From Chloroflexota bacterium (lineage in GTDB: Bacteria > Chloroflexota > Limnocylindria > Limnocylindrales > CSP1-4), in the NCBI GenBank assembly GCA_021783095.1, contig JAJXUG010000005.1, positions 1-64,000 on the forward strand: a stretch of 64,000 bases of DNA, in the 5' to 3' direction. Positions 33,919 through 42,660 of this stretch are shown here, one piece after another. The notes beneath the pieces are model-generated. The model saw nothing but the letters and a program-made list of their open reading frames with translations, was not told the DNA's origin and did not search any database. How positions within the stretch are numbered: position 1 is the stretch's first letter; every line of letters starts with the position of its first letter. The position numbers and the translations under genes were made by a program.

Positions 33919-35025
33919 ATGCCCGTCTACGCGGACCCGGACGGCGGCGTCGCGATCGCTCCAGCCGCCCTCCATGCCTGGACGGCCGAATTGCTCGGGC
34001 GATGCGGAACGCCGGTGGACATCGCGGCCGACGTTGCTGAGATCCTCATGGCCTCGGATCGACGCGGGATCGCGAGCCACGGGACGGCGCGCCTCCCCAC
34101 GTATGTCGCTCGCGTGGCCGCCGGCGTCCTCGATCCCGCGGCTCGACCACTCCTCGCGCGCTCGCGGCCCGCCATAGCGCTATTCGACGCGCGGAACGGA
34201 TGGGGCCATCACGCCGGCCGCGTCGCGATGGACTGGGCCATCGAGACGGCCCTGACCCAGGGGGCGGCGACCGCGATCGTCGGCCACTCGAACCACTACG
34301 GGATCGCCGGCTGGTACGCGCTGAGGGCGGCGACGGCCGGTCTCATCGGAATGAGCTTCACGAACGCCTCGCCGCTCGTCGCCCCGACGCGATCGCGCAC
34401 GCCGTTGATCGGCACGAACCCCATCGCTATCGCGGCGCCGGCCGGGCATTGGGGCGCCTTCTGCCTCGACATGGCGACGTCGACGGTGCCCCTTGGTCGG
34501 ATCGAGGTCGCCGCCCGGCGGGGTGAGACGCTCATGGCTGGGTGGGCGATCGACGAGGAGGGGCGGCCAGCCGTGACCCCTGAGGCCGCGCTCCGGGGCG
34601 CACTCCAGCCGCTCGGCGGCGTCGAGGCGACAGCGGGCTACAAGGGCTACGGCCTCGGGCTCGCGGTGGACCTCCTCACGGGCGTCCTCTCCGGTTCGGC
34701 CTTCGGGCCGACTGTCCTCGGATTCTTCTCGACGGAGGGGCCGGCCGACCTCGGCCAGGCGTTCATCGTGCTCGACCCAGCCGCGATCGATGCGAACGGA
34801 GTGTTCTCACGTCGGCTCGAGGGATACCTGGACCAGCTGACTGAGGCGCCCGTGATCCCGGACGCTTCTGGGCGTGTCCTCGTCCCAGGGGAACCTGAGG
34901 TGCGCGCGGAGGAGCGGGCGGACGTGCGCGGGATCATCCTCGACCGTGCGCACGCGGTCAGCCTCCACCGACTGGGCGCTCGGTTCGGCGTGGCGTTCCC
35001 GGTGGACGTACCCGCGATCGGTTGA
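33919..35025 (+). CDS. Malate/L-lactate (Ldh2) family dehydrogenase
   Basis: A 368-aa member of the Ldh2/YlbC/2,3-diketogulonate-reductase family, a fold distinct from classical LDH. Motifs: ASDRRGIASHGTARLP, VGHSNHYGIAG with the catalytic His, GTNPIAIAAPA, and YKGYGLGLAVDLLTG. ATG 33919 directly follows the previous stop with GGAGG upstream. Family members reduce 2-oxo acids or oxidise ureidoglycolate and sugar acids with NAD(P). Probably the last gene of the VOC operon. Confidence 0.88.
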   Translation: MPVYADPDGGVAIAPAALHAWTAELLGRCGTPVDIAADVAEILMASDRRGIASHGTARLPTYVARVAAGVLDPAARPLLARSRPAIALFDARNGWGHHAGRVAMDWAIETALTQGAATAIVGHSNHYGIAGWYALRAATAGLIGMSFTNASPLVAPTRSRTPLIGTNPIAIAAPAGHWGAFCLDMATSTVPLGRIEVAARRGETLMAGWAIDEEGRPAVTPEAALRGALQPLGGVEATAGYKGYGLGLAVDLLTGVLSGSAFGPTVLGFFSTEGPADLGQAFIVLDPAAIDANGVFSRRLEGYLDQLTEAPVIPDASGRVLVPGEPEVRAEERADVRGIILDRAHAVSLHRLGARFGVAFPVDVPAIG

Positions 35026-35058
35026 CCAGGCTGTCGGCCCGCGGGCACTCGGCCGGTC

Positions 35059-35685
35059 TCAGACGCGGAAGCCCTCGACGAGGTCCACCGCCGCTGCCGC
35101 GTTGGTGGCGTGGCCATCGGCACCGATCTGCGCCGCGAACTCCGCTGTGACCGGCGCTCCACCCAAGACGATCTTGACGTCCCGGAGGTCCGACGCGCGG
35201 ACCGCCGTGACGACGTCCTTCATCCCAACCATCGTTGTCGTGAGGAGGGCGCTGATGCCGATGATGGATGCGCCATGCTCGCGGGCGGCGTCGACGAAGC
35301 GCTGCGCTGGCACGTTGGTGCCGAGGTCGATGACCTCGATGTTGGCGCCCCGCCACATCATCGCGACGAGGTTCTTCCCGATGTCGTGGAGATCGCCCTG
35401 CACGGTGCCGATGACTGCCGTCGCCTCCGGCCGGATGCCGGCCTTCACGAGGATCGGCTCCAGGAGCGCAGCCGCCTCCTTCATCGCCCGTGCGCTGATG
35501 AGCATCTCCGGCACGAAGATCTCGTTCGCGCTGAACCGCGCACCGACCATCGCCATCGCCGCCGTCATCGAATCGAGGATCGTCTGTGGAGACACGCCCT
35601 CACCGATGGCCTCCCCGGTGATGCGGACCGCAGTGGTCCGATCGCCGGCCTCGATCGCGGTGCTCAGTGCCTGGAGGTCAGCCAT
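35059..35685 (-). CDS. Corrinoid (B12-binding) methyltransferase protein
   Basis: A 208-aa corrinoid protein of the MtaC/MtbC/MtmC type: an N-terminal four-helix cap (residues 1-85) and a Rossmann-like B12 domain with GDLHDIGKNLV, where H100 is the expected lower cobalt ligand (D98-x-H100-x2-G103). SALLTTT and GGAPVTAEFA are the other binding loops. ATG 35685 follows GAAGGAG. Family role: carry the methyl group between a substrate-specific methyltransferase and an acceptor-specific one, often both URO-D folds. It is the only corrinoid protein seen, yet five intact URO-D proteins lie nearby. Confidence 0.9.
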   Translation of the reverse strand: MADLQALSTAIEAGDRTTAVRITGEAIGEGVSPQTILDSMTAAMAMVGARFSANEIFVPEMLISARAMKEAAALLEPILVKAGIRPEATAVIGTVQGDLHDIGKNLVAMMWRGANIEVIDLGTNVPAQRFVDAAREHGASIIGISALLTTTMVGMKDVVTAVRASDLRDVKIVLGGAPVTAEFAAQIGADGHATNAAAAVDLVEGFRV

Positions 35686-35864
35686 CGCGGGGGTCTCCTT
35701 CGCGTTGTCCGGACCGTGCGGATCCCGGATAAGTACTGTTCATGCCGCTCGGCCGCCGGCGCCGGACGGAGCGGCTGAGCCGATGCCGATCCCACGTCAC
35801 GGCTCGATCACCCTCTGGCGGGCGTCTGCTCGGGGGGTCCGAACTTCATCCCGGCGGGATAGAC

Positions 35865-35905
35865 TGGCCAAATGGCTTGACCATTTATGCGCCGCACGCT
35901 ATCAT
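35865..35905 (+). promoter_or_regulatory. Operator/promoter of the shared type, copy 1
   Basis: TGGCCAAATGGCTTGACC (35865-35882) includes an inverted repeat AAATGG-cttga-CCATTT (35870-35886). A -35 TTGACC (35877-35882) and -10 TATCAT (35900-35905) are separated by 17 nt. It faces the URO-D gene at 36076. The dyad overlaps the -35, as expected for repression by a FadR/GntR dimer. Copy 2 is at 44545, copy 3 at 49806. Confidence 0.75.
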
Positions 35906-36075
35906 CCTCCCCGCTCAACGTCAACCCTCAGGTGGGTGTCCGTGCCCCGATCCAGGCTCATGTGCGAGGCACCGCCGTCGGCCGCGGGCCAGGTGCGGGC
36001 TCCGTCCCCGCCGGGCTTGCCTAGGTACTGGCGTGCGACCGTCGGCCGGGTAGGCCCACCGACCCGGAGGTCCTG

Positions 36076-37245
36076 ATGGCCAGGCCGACAACGTGGCGAG
36101 ACTTCGACCTGACTCGACGTCTTGAGAAGATCGAACGCACCTTTGCGATGGCGGAGGTCACATCTGCGGACGACGTGCCGATCCTTGCGAACACGCCGTG
36201 CTACTTCGCGTTCTCAACCTTCGACAAGCCGGACGACTACTTCACCAATGCGGCGAGCATGGTGGGGTATCAGGAGCGCGGTTTCGCGCGACACCTCGCC
36301 GAGATCGAAGACGACGTCGTCCCGTACTTCATGCCTTGGTTCGGCACTGGCGTGCTCGCGTCCGGCTTCGGCAGCCGGATGGTGATCGCCGAGGGCCCTG
36401 GCAACGACCCGAGCGTCGACGGCCCTTGCGTCACATCGATTGCGGACGCCAGGCGGTTGCGCATGCCCGACGCCGAGCGCGACGGCTGGATGCCCAGAGT
36501 GCTCGCCGCGATCGACTATGCCCGGGCCCACAGCGACCTCCCCGTCGGTCTCACCGACATGCAGGGCCCCCTTGACACGCTCGGCCAGATGGTCGGCCAG
36601 GTGCAGCTCTTCACATGGATGTATGACGAGCCGGCCCTCGTCCACGACATGCTCGACCTGGTGACCGACGCGTTCATCGATTGGGTCCGGGTCCAGAAGG
36701 ACCACATCGGCGAGCCGCTCGATTCGAGCAACGGACTCCAGGGTGTGGGCGGATCCGCCGTGGGCTGCTGGGAGTCGGACGACGACATGACCATGCTCAG
36801 CCCGGGCATGTACAGCGAGTTCGTCGCGCCGCGCGTGGCGCGAATCTTCGACGTCTTCGGAGGCGGCAGCGTTCACTTCTGCGGCCGCGGCTACCAGCAC
36901 CTGGACGCGATCCTCGGCACGCGCAGCGTGCGCGTCGTCAACAACTCCCCGATGGGTCAATTTGAGGGCATCGGGGCCTTCCGCCGAAAGCTCGGCTCGA
37001 CCGTCTCGCTGCAGATCCAGGACATCGCGCCCGTCGATCTCGAGGGGTACTACCGGCAGCTGTTCAGCCAGCTCGACGATCTCCGCGGGGTCATGGTGGC
37101 GCCATTCGTGGTTGACGGGATCGGAATGGACGCTGACGGCGGTTACGTCGAACGTCACGACGACCCGTTCGATACGGCGAGCCGCCTCGTCGCCGTGGTC
37201 CGCGAGTGCATCGAGTTGAAGCTGGCGGGGCGCCCGCTGTTGTGA
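36076..37245 (+). CDS. URO-D family protein (methyltransferase-like)
   Basis: A 389-aa URO-D-fold protein, ATG 36076 with GGAGGT upstream. A VHFCGRGYQHLDAIL segment (near residue 275) is the probable zinc site (His-x-Cys) used by corrinoid-dependent methyltransferases of the MtaA/MtbA type. Many Trp and Met residues line the barrel (YFMPWFGTG). It is the first gene after a strong candidate promoter and is followed by a second URO-D gene. Likely methyl transfer to or from the corrinoid protein encoded divergently at 35059; substrate unknown. Confidence 0.8.
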   Translation: MARPTTWRDFDLTRRLEKIERTFAMAEVTSADDVPILANTPCYFAFSTFDKPDDYFTNAASMVGYQERGFARHLAEIEDDVVPYFMPWFGTGVLASGFGSRMVIAEGPGNDPSVDGPCVTSIADARRLRMPDAERDGWMPRVLAAIDYARAHSDLPVGLTDMQGPLDTLGQMVGQVQLFTWMYDEPALVHDMLDLVTDAFIDWVRVQKDHIGEPLDSSNGLQGVGGSAVGCWESDDDMTMLSPGMYSEFVAPRVARIFDVFGGGSVHFCGRGYQHLDAILGTRSVRVVNNSPMGQFEGIGAFRRKLGSTVSLQIQDIAPVDLEGYYRQLFSQLDDLRGVMVAPFVVDGIGMDADGGYVERHDDPFDTASRLVAVVRECIELKLAGRPLL

Positions 37246-37255
37246 TCTGCCTCGC

Positions 37256-37282
37256 GCCCTGCCGGTCGCTCCCGGGCAGGGC
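37256..37282 (+). other. Hairpin between two URO-D genes
   Basis: GCCCTGCC (37256-37263) pairs with GGCAGGGC (37275-37282), 8 bp, 11-nt loop, in the 72-nt gap. No T-run follows. It may lower read-through or protect the upstream mRNA. Confidence 0.45.
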
Positions 37283-37317
37283 CCTCGGCCTAGGGGAGCG
37301 GACCTGGAGTTGACGCC

Positions 37318-38508
37318 ATGATCGAGCTCCCTACGCCAGAAGGCCCGACGGCCATGAATGGCCGCGACCGCGTGCTCACCGCTCTCGACCATCGCGAGCC
37401 CGACCGCGTGCCGATCGAGTTCGGCTCGCCGCAGGTCTCGAGCCTCCTCATCGGTGAGCCGTACGGCTACGAGCGTCTGTGCGAGTACCTGGGCATCACC
37501 GACTATCCGGAGCCGGTGATCAACGTCTACCTGAACTCCGTGAAGAACGTTGACCCGCGGATCATGCACCGCTTCGGGGCCGACCTCCGCTGGGTCATGC
37601 CCGGCGGCCCAGACGTCGAGCGGGCGCCCGATGGACGGCTCGTGGACTCGTGGGGCCTCGTGCTCACGCCGTCGGGCAACTTCAACGTGATCGTCGACGC
37701 GGACGCCCCGCTCCGAGGGGCCGAGACGCCCTCGGACATCGAGGCGTACCCGCTATGGCCGGACCTCAGCGATCCGCGGATCACCGAGGGCAAGGCCGAG
37801 GAGGCAAAGGCACACCGCCGCGAAGGCTACGCTGTCGTCGCGTCGATCGGCTCGGGCGGACGACTCTTCCACACGTACGCCTGGATCCGCGGCTTCGACT
37901 CGTGGCTCATGGACATGTACGAGAACCAGCGCCTGTACCACGCGCTCGCCGAGAAGATCACCGAGATCTCGATCGGCTATGTCGAGGCGTACCTCCCGGT
38001 CGTCGCCGAGTATGCCGACATCGTCTACATGGCGGACGACCTGGGCACCCAGCAGAGCATGCTCATGAGCCCAGATGCGTACCGGACGTTCTGCAAGCCG
38101 TACCACCGGCGCCTTATCGAGGCGATCCGCCGCGCCGCGCCGCGGGCCAAGGTCCTCATGCACTCATGCGGCGCGATCTCGCCCGTGATCCCCGACCTGA
38201 TCGAGATCGGCGTGGACGTCCTCAACCCTGTGCAGCCCCTCGCGACGGGGATGGCGCCGGCCGTTGTCAAGCGGACGTTCGGCGGGGAGCTCTCGTTCCT
38301 GGGCGGCCTCGACATCCAGGAGCTGCTGCCCTTCGGCACACCCGAGGAGATCCGGCAGGGGGTCCGCCAGCTCATCGAGGCGTATGCGCCCGGCGGCGGC
38401 TACATCTTCGCACCGGCGCACGAGATCCTCCCGGAGGTCAAGCCCGCGAGCGTCGTCGCGATGTTCGATGCCGCGCGTGAGTTCGGGCTGTACAGCAGCC
38501 ATGGATGA
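37318..38508 (+). CDS. URO-D family protein with HSCG zinc motif
   Basis: A 396-aa URO-D methyltransferase-like protein. Start is ATG 37318; ATG 37354 (MNGRDRVLTALDHREPDRVP) is where the typical URO-D opening begins and is a real alternative. VLMHSCGAISPVIPDL (near residue 280) carries the His-x-Cys zinc site, and FLGGLDIQELLPFGTPEEI is a conserved C-terminal stretch. Second gene downstream of promoter copy 1. Probably one of the methyl-transfer partners of the corrinoid protein. Confidence 0.83.
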   Translation: MIELPTPEGPTAMNGRDRVLTALDHREPDRVPIEFGSPQVSSLLIGEPYGYERLCEYLGITDYPEPVINVYLNSVKNVDPRIMHRFGADLRWVMPGGPDVERAPDGRLVDSWGLVLTPSGNFNVIVDADAPLRGAETPSDIEAYPLWPDLSDPRITEGKAEEAKAHRREGYAVVASIGSGGRLFHTYAWIRGFDSWLMDMYENQRLYHALAEKITEISIGYVEAYLPVVAEYADIVYMADDLGTQQSMLMSPDAYRTFCKPYHRRLIEAIRRAAPRAKVLMHSCGAISPVIPDLIEIGVDVLNPVQPLATGMAPAVVKRTFGGELSFLGGLDIQELLPFGTPEEIRQGVRQLIEAYAPGGGYIFAPAHEILPEVKPASVVAMFDAAREFGLYSSHG

Positions 38509-38529
38509 CCCCAACCGGCCGGGCGCGGT

Positions 38530-39306
38530 TCAGGACATGAGCGCCCCGCCATCGATGTTGTAGGCCTGCCCGGTCACCACGCGGGCTTCGGGGCTGGCCA
38601 AGTAGACCGCGAGCGCCGCGATCTCTGCCGGCTCCAGGCGGCGACCGATCGGCGTGAGCGCGGCCTCGTAGTCGACCAGCGACTTGCCGAGCCGCTGCGC
38701 GTGGAAGGCGGAATGCCCGTCGTTCGTCCGCGTCCGCACTGGGCCGGGACAGATCGCGTTGACCGTCACTCCCTGCGCGGCGGTCTCGACTGCAAGGGAG
38801 CGGGTGAGCCCCAGCAGGCCGTGCTTGCTTGCCGAGTAGGCGGCCCCGAAGAAGGTGCCGATCTTCCCCGCGATCGACGCCACCTGGATGATCCGGCCGT
38901 GACGGCGCTCGATCATCGGGCCCACGGCGAACTTGCATAGCAGGTACGGAACGGTCAGGTTCACGTACAGCGTGCGCTCCCAGAAGTCGTCGTCGAAGTC
39001 GACAACGGGACGCGGGTCCGCGCTGCTGCCGATCCCGGCGTTGTTCACGAGGATGTCGATGCGGCCCATCGCGGCGATCGCGCCGTCGAAGACGGTACGG
39101 GCCGCCCCGCGCTCCGCCAGATCGGCCACCACCATGGCACACTGCCGGCCGCCGCGCTCAATCTCCTCCTTGACGGACGCTAGCTCCGCCGCCTCGCGCC
39201 CGGTGAGCACGACATCGGCGCCCTCGGCCGCGAGGGCCAGTGCGATGGCCCGACCGATCCCACGGCTGGAGCCGGTGACGAGTGCGACATGATCCGCGAG
39301 CGTCAA
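38530..39306 (-). CDS. SDR-family oxidoreductase
   Basis: A 258-aa classical SDR. TGSSRGIG, a complete NNAG (VNNAGIGSS), and a Tyr/Lys motif YSASKHG. The only sensible start is TTG 39306, preceded by AGGATCAGGA. Last gene of the long minus transcript that begins with the GntR regulator at 44521; it converges on the URO-D gene with a 21-nt gap. Substrate probably a sugar or polyol. Confidence 0.85.
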   Translation of the reverse strand: MTLADHVALVTGSSRGIGRAIALALAAEGADVVLTGREAAELASVKEEIERGGRQCAMVVADLAERGAARTVFDGAIAAMGRIDILVNNAGIGSSADPRPVVDFDDDFWERTLYVNLTVPYLLCKFAVGPMIERRHGRIIQVASIAGKIGTFFGAAYSASKHGLLGLTRSLAVETAAQGVTVNAICPGPVRTRTNDGHSAFHAQRLGKSLVDYEAALTPIGRRLEPAEIAALAVYLASPEARVVTGQAYNIDGGALMS

Positions 39307-39401
39307 GATCCTGATCCTTTCACTTGGTGTCTGTCCCCGCAGCGGTGGCAGTCGTCACGTGCACTCCGGCGACCGGGCCACGGCGGCCCGGTCGCGCTCG
39401 G

Positions 39402-40580
39402 TTACTCCGCATAGGCGCCGAAGTCGCGGCCCGCGTCGGCGAATGCCTCGATGTTCGCGTACGGCGTCCCGTCGAAGAAGAAGTCCGTCGTCGAGAGAAT
39501 GAGGTTGCCGCGTGGCTTGGCTATCGTCAGGACCTCTCGCACGCGCTCCCTCACCTCGGCCGGCGTGGCGGTCATCAGGAACTCGACCTGGTCGATGTTG
39601 CCGCGGAGCGCCATCGCAGGACGCAGGACGCGGAGCGCCTCGGCGAGGTCGACGTCCCCGAATGGCGGCGGGACGAGGTAGCCCAGGCAATCGATGTCCA
39701 TCTCGTTGTAGAGCTGCATGACGTGGGCCGCCGGCCCGCAGTTGTGGTAGATCAGCGGCACGCCATCCTCGTGCAGCGCCGCGATCACCCGGTTCTCGTA
39801 GGGCATCACGTTGTTCCGGAAGAACGACGGCCCGACCGCGCTACCGGCGAGGTTTCCGGCGACCTCGATCGCGTCGGAGCCGCTCGCGATGCACGCCCGG
39901 TTGCGCCGGATCACCCATCCGACCAGGAACTCCATCAGCTCCCGGTAGAAGCCCGCATCCACGACCGGGTCCGCCATCAGTTCCTCGACGCTGCGGAAGA
40001 CCGCCGCCTGGTTGAACGCGCCGTTGGTGCAGGTCGCCACCAGCCCGCGATCGCCGGTCGCGGTCTTCGCCCGTCGGATGAGGCTGGTGTCCATGTCGTC
40101 CGCCGGCGGCATGTAGCGCATGAGCAGTTCCAGGTCCGCCGGCGTCTTGACGAGGTACTCCTCGGGCGCACAGACGATCAGGTAGGTCGACGTGCGCTGG
40201 TAGACCTCGACGAGGCGGAGCCGGCCACCAGGCGTCGAGAATGTCACCGTGCGCCGGACGTCGCCACCGCGCTGCTCGTCGGAGACCGACACGTCCCAGC
40301 CGTCGGCCGGGCTGAGGATCGTGCGGTCAGCCTGCGTGCTCCGGGCGGCCCAGTAGTCCCACACCGTCCCCAGCGAATGGAGCACATCGAAGCCGAAGCG
40401 GTCGCAGTATTCGACGAACTTCTCGATGACATCGAAGTCCGGCGGGTCGAAGTACGTATCGATTTCGGGAACGTAGCCGAACATCTCGTAGACGGCGTTG
40501 TAGTACAGGAACGGCGCGACGGGGACCCGATCGGCTCGTTTCCCGTGCAGTGTCCGCAGGAGTCGCTCCCGGCCGTTCAT
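39402..40580 (-). CDS. URO-D family protein with HNCG zinc motif
   Basis: A 392-aa URO-D-fold protein. Opening MNGRERLLRTLHGKRADRVP; zinc site LIYHNCGPAAHVM near residue 275; C-terminal GNIDQVEFLMTATPAEV. ATG 40580 with GGAGGACGG upstream; the frame continues upstream only as non-conserved sequence. It lies in the minus operon with the kinase relic, cupin, Gfo/Idh and another URO-D gene. Likely corrinoid-dependent methyltransferase. Confidence 0.82.
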   Translation of the reverse strand: MNGRERLLRTLHGKRADRVPVAPFLYYNAVYEMFGYVPEIDTYFDPPDFDVIEKFVEYCDRFGFDVLHSLGTVWDYWAARSTQADRTILSPADGWDVSVSDEQRGGDVRRTVTFSTPGGRLRLVEVYQRTSTYLIVCAPEEYLVKTPADLELLMRYMPPADDMDTSLIRRAKTATGDRGLVATCTNGAFNQAAVFRSVEELMADPVVDAGFYRELMEFLVGWVIRRNRACIASGSDAIEVAGNLAGSAVGPSFFRNNVMPYENRVIAALHEDGVPLIYHNCGPAAHVMQLYNEMDIDCLGYLVPPPFGDVDLAEALRVLRPAMALRGNIDQVEFLMTATPAEVRERVREVLTIAKPRGNLILSTTDFFFDGTPYANIEAFADAGRDFGAYAE

Positions 40581-40617
40581 TCCGTCCTCCATGGTGCCGC
40601 CGAAGTCATCGTGTCGG

Positions 40618-40914
40618 TCATCGGCCGATGCGGGCGGAGCCGCCCGCCGCGAGAGCCCGCGCCTGCGACAACGCGACCAGGGCACCGTGCGCCCGCCCCA
40701 GCCGGCGGGCTGCCTCCGGGGCCTCGCCGGTGAGGAGGCCGTAGAACAGGCCAGCGGCGAACCCCTCGCCGCCGCCGACGCGGTCGAGCACATCCAGGTC
40801 GAGCGTTGGGGCGACGTTGAACTCGCCGCCGCTCACGTGGATCTCGCAGTGGTCCGCCTTCCGGAACTGCACCACGCCGGGATCGAAACACGTGACCAGC
40901 GCACCGAGCGACAT
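40618..40914 (-). pseudogene. PfkB sugar kinase with large internal deletion
   Basis: From ATG 40914 the frame reads LGALVTCFDPGVVQFRKADH and ends its N-terminal piece with GGEFNVA, like the first 35-40 residues of a KdgK-type kinase. It then jumps straight to LDRVGGGEGFAAGLFYGLL, the C-terminal catalytic block. Only 98 residues remain of about 310, and the catalytic GxGD Asp is replaced by Glu (GGGEGFAAG). A dead paralog of the kinase at 23672, caught between the cupin and URO-D genes. Confidence 0.75.
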
Positions 40915-41036
40915 CGAGTCCAGCGCGCCCCCAGGCCGGACGTGGAGACGTTGGTCCGTTCGACCTTCCGTTCGGCGATCGGCATCGTCCGCGACGCCGT
41001 GCCGCTCGGGTCCGGCAGCCCCCAGGTCGCCATTTG

Positions 41037-41426
41037 TCACCCCCCGACCTCGACGGCCTCGTCCGGGTCGTCCGCGTTCGGGGCGACGACCGACAGCCAA
41101 ACGAGTGACCCTGGCCCGGGCACCCGGATCCTATGAATGACACCACGTGGCACGTAGATGAGGCTCCACGGTCCTGCCGCGAACTCGGGGTCGTCACCGA
41201 CCGTGAACAGCCCCAGGCCGTCGACGACGATCATCGCCTCGTCCCCGCCGGGATGGATGTGCGGCCGGTGCGGCTCCTCGCCGGGCCCCAGTCGCCAGCG
41301 CACGATCCGCAGGGCGTCCGAGGCGACCAGAGGCAGGCGCTGACCGTCCAACGGCGTGCCGACCGCGGTCTCACTCGTATCCACGACCGCGGCATTGAGC
41401 GCCTCGTCAACCGACACGTAGGGCAA
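41037..41426 (-). CDS. Small cupin-domain protein
   Basis: A 129-aa single cupin. Motif 1 PHRPHIHPGGDEAMIVVDG holds His and Glu ligands; motif 2 VPRGVIHRIRV holds the last His. Start TTG 41426 after AGAGGTG; GTG 41417 is possible. Single cupins in such clusters act as sugar or polyol isomerases/epimerases or bind oxidised sugars. It is in the minus operon next to Gfo/Idh. Confidence 0.82.
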   Translation of the reverse strand: MPYVSVDEALNAAVVDTSETAVGTPLDGQRLPLVASDALRIVRWRLGPGEEPHRPHIHPGGDEAMIVVDGLGLFTVGDDPEFAAGPWSLIYVPRGVIHRIRVPGPGSLVWLSVVAPNADDPDEAVEVGG

Positions 41427-41480
41427 GGGGCACCTCTACTCGATGGGCTGAGTGTGCCGCGCGTCGGGGCGCGGGTCGCT

Positions 41481-42602
41481 TCATGCCGGGACCGCCGTCG
41501 GCGTCTCGTCGAGGACGCTCGCCCCAACCGGAAAGCGTACCGGCCGATGTTCCGCCTGGGACCGATAGATGGCCGTTGCGATCTCAACGGACTTCCTGCC
41601 GTCCTCGCCGGTCACGAGCGGAGGCCGGCCCTCACGGATGGCGTCCAGGAAGTCCGCGATCTGGGCGCGATGGTAGTGTGTGGTGACGTCGATCCGGGAC
41701 GCGCGACGCACGTCCGTACGTTGCCAGCGACGGAGGTAGCGTTCCTCGCCGGGGATGGTCCAGATGTCGTTGACCGCAGGGGCCACGTCCGTGGACACGC
41801 CGGCGACGAACGCCGAGCCCGTCTCCGTCTGTACGCCGACGGACGCGCCGGATGCGCCATGCACATGCACCCTGCCAAACAGGCCGGGCTTCTGCGAGTT
41901 GCTCACGACGATCGATCCGAACGCCCCGCCGGCGAACCGGAGCACCGCGACGGCCGTGTCCTCCACCTCGATCGAGGGGTGGTTCAGGTTCGCCCAGTAC
42001 CCGAACAGCTCCTCCACCGGGCCCATCAACCACTGGAGCAGGTCCAGGTGATGGGTCACCTGGTTGACGAGGATCCCCCCGCCCTCGCCGGCCCAGGTGC
42101 CACGCCACCCATCCGCCGCGTAATACTCCTCGCTGCGCCAGCCCAGCACGGTCACGGTTCCGAGGACCGGGCGGCCGATGCGACCTTCCGCAATGGCATC
42201 GTGCATGCGCCGCACGGGCTCGTAGAACCGGCGCTGGCTGACAACGCCCAGGTGCACCCGCCGCGTCGCCGCGACACGGATCATGCCGTCGCAGTCGGCA
42301 AGGTTCACCGCCATCGGCTTCTCGACCAGCACGTGGAGACCCGCCTCGGCTGCCCGCATCGCGAGCGCGGCATGCGTGGGGTGCGGCGTGCAGATGCTGA
42401 CCATCCCGACCTCGGGATCCGCGAGGAGGGCGTCAAGACTCGTGTAGGCACGTACGCCATAGCGATCCGCGAACGAGCGGGCCCGCGCGACGTCTGCGTC
42501 AAGGACCGCGACGAAACGCGAGCCGGCCAGGGAGGCCAGCGCCTCAGCGTGCGCCTTTGCGACCTTCCCCAGACCGATCACCGCCGTCCCGATCTGCTCC
42601 AC
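41481..42602 (-). CDS. Gfo/Idh/MocA family oxidoreductase (second copy)
   Basis: A 373-aa protein, GTG 42602. GTAVIGLGKVAKAHA, VEKPMAVN, and THHLDLLQW at the expected positions. Clear paralog of the gene at 27352-28449 by many shared stretches (SICTPHPTHA, LGVVSQRR). In the GntR-led minus operon with cupin and URO-D genes. Likely a sugar dehydrogenase or a member of an oxidation/elimination/re-reduction pathway; substrate unknown. Confidence 0.86.
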   Translation of the reverse strand: MEQIGTAVIGLGKVAKAHAEALASLAGSRFVAVLDADVARARSFADRYGVRAYTSLDALLADPEVGMVSICTPHPTHAALAMRAAEAGLHVLVEKPMAVNLADCDGMIRVAATRRVHLGVVSQRRFYEPVRRMHDAIAEGRIGRPVLGTVTVLGWRSEEYYAADGWRGTWAGEGGGILVNQVTHHLDLLQWLMGPVEELFGYWANLNHPSIEVEDTAVAVLRFAGGAFGSIVVSNSQKPGLFGRVHVHGASGASVGVQTETGSAFVAGVSTDVAPAVNDIWTIPGEERYLRRWQRTDVRRASRIDVTTHYHRAQIADFLDAIREGRPPLVTGEDGRKSVEIATAIYRSQAEHRPVRFPVGASVLDETPTAVPA

Positions 42603-42660
42603 GGTCCGTCCCTCGATGTTCAGTTGGCGGAGAGCGATGGCTCGAAGGTCAGTGCGTTAC

